NCBI GenBank assembly: GCA_020631735.1
Contig: CM036225.1
Location: 64,716,662 to 64,780,661, forward strand
Direction of reading: 5' to 3'
Length of the DNA: 64,000 nt
From: Saccharum officinarum
Taxonomy: Eukaryota; Streptophyta; Magnoliopsida; Poales; Poaceae
Shown here: positions 55,568 to 64,000 of the stretch, one piece after another
How the letters are laid out: every line of letters starts with the position of its first letter
Position numbering within the stretch: position 1 is the first letter of the stretch
Notes under the pieces: model-generated
What the model was told of the DNA's origin: nothing
Seen by the model: only the letters and a program-made list of their open reading frames with translations
Database searches by the model: none
Made by a program: the position numbers and the translations under genes

Positions 55568-55842
55568 CTGAAAGGATAGAATAGATAGAGCTACTATAAG
55601 CAACATACATTATCTAATAGATGAGTGAGATCCTAATGAAAGCAAGCATATTAGATAAGATGTGAATAGACCACGATAGCTACCTCGGATGAGCAAAAAC
55701 TCTGATGGAAGGAAAGTGATCTTGACGCGTTAAGGTTCCTCGGAAACGACAAACAAAATCCTAGAGTACCGATGAGATCAAAGGTTGTATTAGAAATTCA
55801 CCGGAAATCCATCGACACCCTAATTCAAGGCAATAAAATCAC
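55568..55842 (-). other. Probable intron in the leader of the extra ORF
   Basis: Minus strand: donor CGCAAG|GTGATT at 55842, acceptor CCTTTCAG at 55568, 275 bases, AT-rich between GC-rich exon-like flanks; it ends about 145 bases before the ORF's ATG. Confidence 0.45.
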
Positions 55843-56300
55843 CTTGCGGAGTCGAACTCGAGCGAAAGTCCTTTGCCGGAGAACGGCAAATTGAAGACGA
55901 CGTGATTGTTAGGGTTAGGTCGAGGCACGACGGTCGGAGGCAAACTTGGTGGCGAGATTCGGTTGAGCGGCTGCCAGAGGTGAAGAACGGGGGGCGCGCA
56001 GGGCCGAGGAGCTGGGAGCGTGGGAGAGCAACAGCGTTGCTGCTGCATGGAGGAACGGCGGCGCGCGGGAGGGCTACGACGGTGGCGCGCGGGGCGGCTG
56101 CGGAAGCGCGCGGAGCGGCTGCGGCGGCGCGCAGTGTGGCTGCGGTGGCGCGTGGCTGCGGTGGCGCACGGCTGCGGTGGCGCACAGCTGTGGTGGCGCG
56201 CGGCTGCGGCGGCACTAGAGATTACAGCGAGGAGGCGGCTAGGGCAAGGAGCGGCAGTGGATTGAGAAGGAAGAAGAAAAAACGAGATCTGAACAAACGG
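55843..56300 (-). other. GC-rich leader-like section with an 18-base minisatellite
   Basis: About 56050-56215 holds tandem units near 'gcggctgcggtggcgcgc' (18 bases). The stretch is open in the minus frame (55820-56215) as Ala/Arg/Pro-rich text ending in a splice donor. This resembles the first exon of a grass gene rather than retrotransposon pol. Confidence 0.45.
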
Positions 56301-56319
56301 TTAAAGACTTAGATCCGCT

Positions 56320-56645
56320 TTTCACGCGATGACCGGACGCGGTGGTCGCCTGACCGGACGCGGTGGGGCAGCGTCCGGTCAGAGTCCAGTAAGCTCCTAG
56401 AGCGACCGGACGTGTCCGGTTAGGGATGATCGGACGCTGACAGAGTCCGGTCAGAGATTGCCCGGGAAACTCAAGCGCATGACCGGACGTGGTGGTCGCA
56501 ACGTCGCGTCCGGTGCAGCGTCCGGTCACAGATCCTAGAGAAGTTCTTCGAGATGACCAGACGCGCTGGTGGTCGCCAGGACCGGACGCAGTGGTGAAGC
56601 AGCACCGCGTCCGATTCAGCGTCCGGTCGAGCGTCCGGTCGCTGT
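56320..56645. repeat. GACCGGACGC array inside the copia element, outside the LTR
   Basis: The same 'gaccggacgcggtggtcg' and 'gcgtccggtca' units that precede TATA in the LTRs occur here, between pol and the extra ORF's leader. Confidence 0.8.
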
Positions 56646-57133
56646 TTAACGCCTTTCTTCAATCCGATCTTCGACGTGACTTCTCCCAATCAAGTTCTAA
56701 TTCAAAGAGACTCAAATAAACACCAATTGGAACCTGATATGAGTGACCTCACTCAAACCCTCAAGTTTTTCAAATATTTTTCCTTGGGCTAGTATTATTT
56801 AAAAAAAAATAAGCAATAAACACCTGAGGAGCAACGTATGGCCATGCAATAGAGTTTGTGAACCCATGGGAGCGTCAAATGCTCTCTCTATTCATGGACG
56901 AACACAGAGGTTACTCAAAGCTAAACCGAAAAAGAAACGACAAAGCAACAACCATGCATATGCAATGCAAAGCGTGAAAGGAAGACTAGGTTACTTGTCA
57001 GGTTTGATCCATGGTTAGGCTTCTTCACTCCTCCAAAGGAGGGTTATCGTAACCGGGTTAGACAAGTTCTAGAAGCATTGCAGGGAATTAAACAGAACAT
57101 ATAAAACAATGCAATGCAATGGACAACACAAGC
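56646..57133 (-). other. Non-coding spacer between pol and leader-like section
   Basis: No ORF or repeat recognised. Confidence 0.4.
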
Positions 57134-59945
57134 TCATTTTTTAAAGTTACTAGAATCAAGCACATTTAGTTCACTTCTCAACCTACAAAAGGTAGCCTCA
57201 TCTAAAGGTTTAGTGAAGATATCCGCTAATTGATTTTCACTTCTTACACCTTCTAGTGATATATCATTTTTAGCAACATGATCTCTTAGAAAGTGGTAGC
57301 GGATATCAATGTGCTTGGTGCGTGAGTGTTGTACCAGATTATTAGCAATTTTAACGGCACTTTTATTGTCACATAAAAGCGGCACCTTTTCAAGAACAAC
57401 TCCATAGTCTAGGAGGGTTTGTTTCATGTATAAGATTTGTGCACAACAAGCCCCCGCGGCAATGTATTCTGCCTCGGCGGTGGATAAAGCCACACTATTT
57501 TGCTTCTTAGATGACCAAGATACTAAGGACCTCCCAAGCAAATAGCACCCTCCGGATGTGCTTTTTCTATCAATTTTGCAACCGGCATAATCCAAATCGG
57601 AACAGCCAACTAGTTGGAATCTAGCTCCTTTGGGGTACCAAAGACCGATGCTTGGGGTGTACTTAAGATATCTTAAAATTCTTTTTACGACACTTAGGTG
57701 AGGTTCTTTAGGGCACGCTTGAAAGCGAGCACACATGCACACACTAAACATGATATCAGGCCTAGATGCGGTAAGGTACAATAAGCTACCAATCATAGAA
57801 CGGTAGAGAGTTTGATCAATTGGTTTACCTCCCTCGTCTAGGTCGAGATGTCCATTAGATGGCATTGGGGTCTTGATTGGCTTACACTCTTTCATCTTGA
57901 ATCTTTTGAGAAGATCCTTGGTATACTTTTCTTGAGAGATAAAAATCTCTTCTCTCATTTGCTTGACTTGAAAGCCAAGGAAGAATGTTAGCTCACCAAT
58001 CATTGACATCTCGAACTCCTTTGACATCAATTCACCAAATTCTTTGCAATAATCTTCATTTGTGGACCCGAAGATGATATCGTTAACATAGACTTGACAA
58101 ATGAAGATCTCTCCATTAAGCTTCTTGATGAATAGTGTGGTGTCAACCTTCCCAATAGTGAAGCCCTTCTCAATGAGGAAGTCCCAGAGGCGCTCATACC
58201 ACGCTCTAGGGGCTTGCTTGAGCCCATATAGCGCCTTGGACAACCTATAAACAAGATTAGGATATCTAGGGTCTTCAAACCCGGGAGGTTATTCAACATA
58301 GACTAGTTCATTTATGAAACCATTTAAAAAAGCACTTTTCACATCTATTTGATATATTTTTATTTCATGATGCGATGCATATGCATGAAGGATACGAATG
58401 GCTTCTAGTCTTGCAACGGGTACAAAGGTCTCTCCAAAATCAAGACCTTCAACTTGAGAGAACTCCTTTGCAACTAGTCTTGCCTTGTTCCTCACTACTA
58501 CGCCTTGATCATCTTGCTTATTGTGGAACACCCACTTGGTTCCAATGACTCTTGCACCTTTTGGATGCTCTTCAAGTGTCCAAACTTGATTGCGGGTGAA
58601 GTTGTTCAATTCTCCGTGCATAGCATTCACCCAATCCGGATCTTGAAGAGCTTCTTCTACATTGTTAGGTTCAAGACAAGAGACAAAAGAGTGATGTTCA
58701 ACAAAAGAAGCAAGCTTTTGAGATCGAGTCATTACACCCTTTGTAGGACTCCCTATGATGAGGTCTTGTGGATGTGCTTGAAGTAGAGGTGAGTTTCTTC
58801 TATCAACCACTTGATGAGAGGGTTGAGGAGCATCAACATCTTGAGCTTGTGCCTCGGCTTGTTCATGAGAGACATGAGTATCTTCATTTTCAACTCTCTC
58901 ATTCTTATCATCATCTTGAGGCACATGTGATGAAGATGGTGGATTGACAATTTGTACATCGTCTTCATCATCTTTAGGCTTGATGTCTTCCACCGGCATG
59001 TTCTTCATTGCCTCTCTCAATGGTTCATCACCTACATCATCATAATTCTCAATTGCTCCTTAGGAGCCGTTAGATTCATCAAATTCCACATCATATGTTT
59101 CTTCAACCAAACCGGTGGCATGGTTAAATACTCTATATGCTTTAGACTTTGATGAGTAACCAACAAGAAAAACCAATATCACAATGTCTTTGAAACTTCC
59201 CTAGGTGTTGACGCTTCTTGTAGATGTAGCATTTGCAACCAAACACCCGGAAGAATGAGACGTCCGGCTTTTTCCCATTTAGCAACTCATAGGGAGTCTT
59301 ACCAAGAAACTTTTGTAGGAAGAGGCGATTTGAAGCATAGCATGCGGTGTTGATTGCCTCGGCCCACAATTTTTTTGGTGTGTTGTACTCATCTAGCATT
59401 GTTCTTGCTAGGGTGATCAAAGTCTGGTTCTTTCTCTCAACTACACCATTTTGTTGAGGAGTGTAGGTTGATAAAACTTCATGCTTGATTCCAATTTTAT
59501 CACAATAAGCTTTAATATTTGTGTTGTCAAACTCTTTGCCATTGTCACTTCTAATCTTCTTTATCTTGACTTCAAATTTATTTTGAGCTCTCTTTGCAAA
59601 CTTCTTGAAGCAATTTGCCACTTTGGATTTGTCATGAAGGAAGAAAGTCCAAGTGTATCTTGAGTAGTCATCCACAATCACTAGGCAATAGAGATTTCCA
59701 CCCAAGCTCTTGTAAGTTGTAGGACCAAACAAATCCATGTGAAGAAGTTCTAATACTCTTGATGTTGACATGTAAGATTTGGTTGGATGAGTATTTGCAA
59801 CTTGTTTGCCGGCTTGACATGCACTACAAGGTTTGTCCTTCTCAAACTTGACATCCTTCAAGTCCCTTACTAGTTCTTTCTTCAATAGCTTGTTGAGAGT
59901 GTTCATTCCAACATGAGCAAGCCTCCTATGCCAAAGCGGTAACAC
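57134..59945 (-). pseudogene. Copia pol: integrase, reverse transcriptase, RNase H (broken)
   Basis: Integrase part (59945-59142): zinc site LWHRRLAH..CSACQAGK, catalytic residues in LLHMDLFGP, IRSDNGKEFDN and QNGVVERKNQTL, all present. A one-base shift in a T-run near 59171 ends this frame. TAA at 59060-59058 and TAA at 58288-58286 interrupt the RT part. RT motifs ([48 protein letters not shown]) are clear, but the catalytic YVDD reads YVND (QVYVNDIIFGS). RNase H is present (SDLDYAGCKIDRKSTSG, LSTAEAEYIAAGA, TKHIDIRYHFLRDH), ending at 57134. The protein would copy and integrate element cDNA; this copy cannot. Confidence 0.9.
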
Positions 59946-62900
59946 CCCAGGTGTTTGTCACTCACTAAGCAGTGGGTTTGAGCTCAAACATGACAGATTA
60001 AGTGGAGATGACAATGTCAAGGTCAACCTACGGAGATGAGCCTAATCTAAACTTGGATGTTACTCCTTTGCTTTGCATATAGGCCATTATCAAAGATATA
60101 CGCTTGGATGGTGTTATTGCAATATCTTCATGTGTCTCACCTTGGTACCTATCTATATTGATCTCTAGAAAAGTTTCATGAAGTTTGGAATCAAAAAGTC
60201 ACATAAAATGATAAGTTCCATTCCTATTGGAACTTGCACCATTAAGTTAATGGAACTATAGATCATCAACCAAATCATGCAAATTTTCCCAAATGACTAT
60301 AGATGAACTCTACAACAAAAGTCATGAAGGGTTCATGTTGAGCAAATGTCAAGAAAATGCCCCAATTGCCCTAAAACCCTAGTTTAGGCTTTATCGAGTT
60401 GCTACTTTGACCAAGGTAAAAGTTTGACTTCTATACTAGTTATGAGGTTTGACCTTAAAGAAAAGTTGTAGCTCATATTGTATAGAACAAACTTTGTTTA
60501 ATAGTCAAGAGCTAGTTTAGCCTCCAAGCTAGTCAAATAGGGCTCACAAGAAGGAATCAGCTGCTGTTTTTGGAAAAGCAGTAATTATTCTAAGTCCTTG
60601 AGTGGCAGCAATAAGTTGACATGTTTGATAATCTTTATCTTCCTAACTAGGCTGAACCAGCTCAAGGTCCTTTAATAAAAGTTGTAGATTGAGTTGTGTA
60701 CAACAAACTTTATTTTTGGAGCATTCCCTAGTTAAGCCCGGAAACGAGTCTAACTGGAGCTCGAAGTTCGAATCTGCTGCTGTTTCAGGCTTCAAAATAA
60801 TTCTAAGTCTGGAAACCAGCGTCATTAGGTTGGCAAGCCATGTTCTCGAGTTTTTATTGAACAACTGGAGTTGGGCCAAATATAAAAGTTAGAGGTTACA
60901 TCTTAGAGAGGAGCATACAAAAAGTTGGAGCCCATTTGACCAAGTATTGATTGGGGAATTTGAGATCAAAGCCGGGCAACCTTAATTGGATTTAAGCCGC
61001 TGACAGTGTCATAATGAGTGTTAATTATCTCTTAACCGGTTGCTCTAATGACCATAGTCACTAAATAGATTTTGTAGAGTATCATATGGGCTTCGACTTT
61101 GCCATTTGGCTCATGTCCAAACTCGGCCCTTAGCGAGCCCAAAACGGTGTCCCACTCTGGCCACTTCATCACTCACCACGTGCCGGCAGGAGGTCGACGT
61201 GGTCACCGCATGAACGCCACGCACCCCACCGTGCCGACGCGCGTCCGCGCCGAAGCCGCGTGCCCTGCCCTTCCTCGTGCAAGGAATGGAGGAGCTGAGC
61301 TCACCCTCACTCTCGCGTGCCCTCACTACCCATCTCCCGCTCGCTCGCCCTCGCTTCGCTCGCAGCACGCGCACGCGCAGCGCAGAGCGCGCCATCGCCA
61401 TGATCGGTGAGCGGAAGCTCTACAGCCACCGTTGTTCCATCGCTCCATCCATCCCTATGCTCAATCACATGCACCGACACCTCCGCCTCATCCTCCTCTA
61501 TGGCTGACACACCTCGGTTGATCCGGAGCCCGCCGGAGCAGCCCGGCCGCCGGGGGCCGTGCCGTCGCCGCCGCCTGCTGTGGTGGCCGCGCCACCAAGA
61601 GTCTCCTCGGGCCAAGCCATGGGTACCAGAAGGTGCGCGGAGACCCTCCTGGTGCTGTGTCGCCTCTACATCGCCACCGGAGGTTGTCCACCTCGCCGGA
61701 GAGCCGCCGCCACCGCTGCAAGCCGCCGGCGCTCATGGCCCCGCCTCCTCCGACCATCTCAGGCCAAGCCGTGGCCACCAGAGGTTGCGCGTGAGGCCCT
61801 CGAGGCTTCCCCACCACTTCCCCAACGCCGGAGACGTCCACCGCCACCGGGAGATGGCCGGCCGGCGTGATCCCCGTCGCGTCCTCTGTTCCAGAGCGAG
61901 GGAGGGGCTTCGCGCGGCAATTCGGAAACGTCTAGGGGGTTTTCTGCGAAGTTCATGACTCATAGGAATAGTACCGCATAGTGCAGTTTTTCTTTTTCCT
62001 TTTTCTTTTATGCAGATTTTTGGCTAAATCTTTGGAAATTAATATCTCATGCCAGGAAGCTCCAAAAATAGAAAATGAAGACTTTTTGGAATCCTTGTGA
62101 AATTTTCTATGCAGTGGATTTATAATATGTCATGTTTTAGTTTAATATTGTAGCTATAAAAATAGATTTGTGGAACTAGGTTTTCAATGCTAGTTGTATT
62201 TGTCATTTTCATAACTGCAAATTTAGAGCTCAAACTGAAGTGAAATTTTTGTGGCATGCTACTCCTATGATAAAAGTTTCATGAATTTTTGTGGTAGTAT
62301 GAGTGAATGATTGATTCATCTTGCTCTCACATGAATTCTTGTTATAGCAAATTTTCTTTTTCATAGAGATTGATATGCATGTCCAAATGGTCTGAAATTT
62401 GGACAGTAGACTTTTGGTAGCATTTGTAGGACACTGTAATTTTGGTAGAATTTATTGAGCATTTTTGGTAGGTGTTCATAATTCCACCTAATTATCTAAA
62501 TAAATTAAGAAAATGCATTAAAAGAATTTATCTAGCACTGTACACTATGTTTTCTGGTGTTCATTAGTCATGTAAGAAATGTTGGTAAAGTTGGTTTTGT
62601 CCAATTATATGTTTGCAACATAAGTTAATAATTATTTCTTGCAAATGAGGTTTCTAGACAGATCTGAAAACTTAGCAAAGTTCTTCATGATAATATGCTT
62701 TGTTGTGAAACTTGTTTATACAAAATTTGTAGATAATTTATATATCTAGCTACTGTTAAAATTTGGTGGCATTTGGCCATGTGGTTTGGGAGTTATAGCT
62801 GTTTAAAGTTGGGTTACAGAATTGCTTGCTCTCTGTCTTGTTAGACCAGTTTCTGTGTTTGTGTAAATTCAACATGTTAAACTTTGGAATCATGCTGTGA

Positions 62901-63075
62901 TAATTATAAATTAAATGTAGAGAATTTCATAAGCTTTCCATAATGTCTTCTTTCTAGTCATTTGGATTTATAAAACTCCAGATGTGATTGAATTATGAAG
63001 CTACTGTTTGCTTGTCCAGAAATGGATAAATTCTAAGTATAGTTGTTTGCTGGTATATTGTTAAGTGTGACTTAT
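59941..63075. mobile_element. Unclassified retroelement-like insertion in the copia pol
   Basis: The copia frame stops abruptly at 'ccgctttgg' and foreign text begins 'taacaccccaggtgtttg', like the TGTAACACCCC starts of some grass gypsy LTRs with the first bases lost or mutated. 3.1 kb follow: AT-rich from 60000 to 61080, a GC-rich block (61100-61950) with overlapping open frames and a donor-like 'gatcggtgag', then AT-rich to 63075. No protein domain was recognised. It could be a long LTR or a gene-bearing fragment. Confidence 0.35.
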
Positions 63076-64000
63076 TGTAAGGTCCAAATAGGCTAGAGGG
63101 GGTGAATAGCCTAATTAAAACTTCTACAAGGATTACTTAACCACACGTTAGTACGAAAGGTGGCGAAGCAAATGCACTAGCTCTAACTAATTAAGCAAGC
63201 CACCTACACAAGTCTATAACAAAGCTATTCACTAAACACAACAACAATTACAAGCTATAAACAAGAAGTAATACAAGAGAAGAGCTTCGAGTGATTATAC
63301 CGCCGTGTAGAGATAAGAAGTACCAATCAACAATCACACAAGAGAAGTCCTCGGGAAGAGAATGACACAAGAATTTATCCCGAGGTTCACTTGCTTCCCG
63401 GCAAGCTACTCTCCGTTGTGGCGATACACCCACTTGTCGGTTCGCGAGCTAATCGACTATCAAGAGTCGAGCCCTCGGCGGGCGCCGCACACAAGATAGG
63501 GATCCTCCAAGCCACGAGCTTCACTAGAGTATCCAATTTGTGAACTCCCGCGGGGAAGGATCAAGAACCCCTTACAACACTCGGTGAAGGCTCCAACAAT
63601 CTCCAATTGTGAGCTCAATCACCTTCGCTGCTCCAAGCCGTCTACCGTGTCGGGAAACACGGAAGAGTAACAAGAAATCCACAGCAACTCGAAGAACAAG
63701 TGCCTCTAGAATGCAACTCTCAAGCAATGCACTTGAATCTCACTCAATCTCAAACAAGATGTGCAACTAAGCAAAGAGATGAGTGGAGGGGTTGTTCTCT
63801 AGCTCAAAGTATGTCTCTAGGTCTCAAAATGTGCAAGAGTTACCCTCAAACCCCGGCCAGCATCTATTTATAACGAAGGGGTACGCAGCTAGCCGTTAGG
63901 AACTCAAACAGCTGAAATCGCGCTGACCGGACGCGCTGGTCGTACTGACCGGACACGCTGGTCACACTGACCGGACGCGCCGGTCACACTGACCGGACGC
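63076..64000 (-). mobile_element. Sire-type copia LTR, minus strand, runs off the window
   Basis: Begins TGTAAGGTCC and continues as the reverse complement of the solo LTR at 47.9-49.7 kb, with small differences. The TATA box lies at 63872-63865 (minus). There is no primer-binding site to its left, so it is not the 5' LTR of the pol-bearing element. The missing part should lie just beyond the window. Confidence 0.85.
63905..64000. repeat. 22-base dyad tandem array in right-edge LTR
   Basis: Units of 22 bases, 'ctgaccggacgcgctggtcgta' and near copies, repeat in phase to the window end. The perfect form GACCGGACGCGCCGGTC has arms GACCGG/CCGGTC around a 5-base spacer. Confidence 0.9.

Larger units (their letters stand above)
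51011..59940 (-). mobile_element. Sire-type Ty1/copia element, 5' truncated, minus strand
   Basis: Order on the minus strand: pol (59945-57134), a 1.7-kb non-pol section with leader-like sequence, a large extra ORF (55422-53014), PPT, 3' LTR (51011-52595). An extra ORF between pol and the 3' LTR is the hallmark of the Sire/Maximus lineage. Gag, protease, PBS and 5' LTR are missing because foreign sequence begins at 59941. Nonsense changes in pol and in the extra ORF show that it is inactive. Confidence 0.85.

Noticed and set aside
63076..64000. 5' LTR partner of the pol-bearing copia element
   Set aside because: No primer-binding site beside it, and its ends match the solo-LTR subfamily rather than the 51.0-kb 3' LTR.

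Overview
The window is nuclear DNA of a grass, most likely a panicoid (sorghum/sugarcane/Miscanthus-like). The reasons are monocot genes with very GC-rich exons, GT-AG introns, dense small grass MITEs, Helitron termini, and Sire-type Ty1/copia LTRs. No rRNA, tRNA, CRISPR or bacterial feature was seen.

Only three genes look intact: (i) a thaumatin-like protein at 15.4-16.5 kb (+); (ii) an ER-resident HSP90 (endoplasmin/GRP94) ending in KDEL, at 20.9-25.8 kb (-), whose 15 exons I could join without breaking frame and whose promoter carries a perfect ER-stress element; (iii) a group-F bZIP factor of the bZIP19/23 zinc-deficiency type at 36.0-36.9 kb (-). Gene remnants are a 5'-truncated, frameshifted TolB/DPP6-N-like beta-propeller gene (6.3-8.5 kb), a decayed polyubiquitin-like gene (29.3-30.6 kb) split by a MITE, and an unrecognised small ORF with an internal duplication (31.5 kb).

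The rest is mostly mobile DNA. 0-1.4 kb: end of a copia-type LTR. 3-6 kb: MITEs. 9.5-14 kb: MITEs and AT-rich spacer. 17.7-20.5 kb: gypsy-LTR-like sequence and a TTGCA-rich repeat. 26.25-27.26 kb: a TAA-flanked Tourist/PIF-like element with GC-rich cargo. 33.96-34.65 kb: a non-autonomous hAT. 37.5-37.9 kb: a Stowaway with an internal duplication. 39.4-45.4 kb: a Helitron carrying gene fragments. 45.6-50.1 kb: a LINE-type ORF1 remnant hit by another hAT and by a solo LTR. 51.0-59.9 kb: a Sire-type copia element (minus strand) with 3' LTR, PPT, an extra ORF and pol, broken by nonsense changes that are all transitions. 59.9-63.1 kb: unclassified retroelement-like DNA. 63.1 kb to the end: another LTR.

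The most unusual observations are: arrays of CCGG-cored dyad repeats directly upstream of TATAAATA in four LTRs of differing sequence; about a dozen premature stops without a frameshift in the copia extra ORF; an apparent internal promoter/intron leader before that ORF; and a chimeric microhomology-joined duplication within the Helitron.
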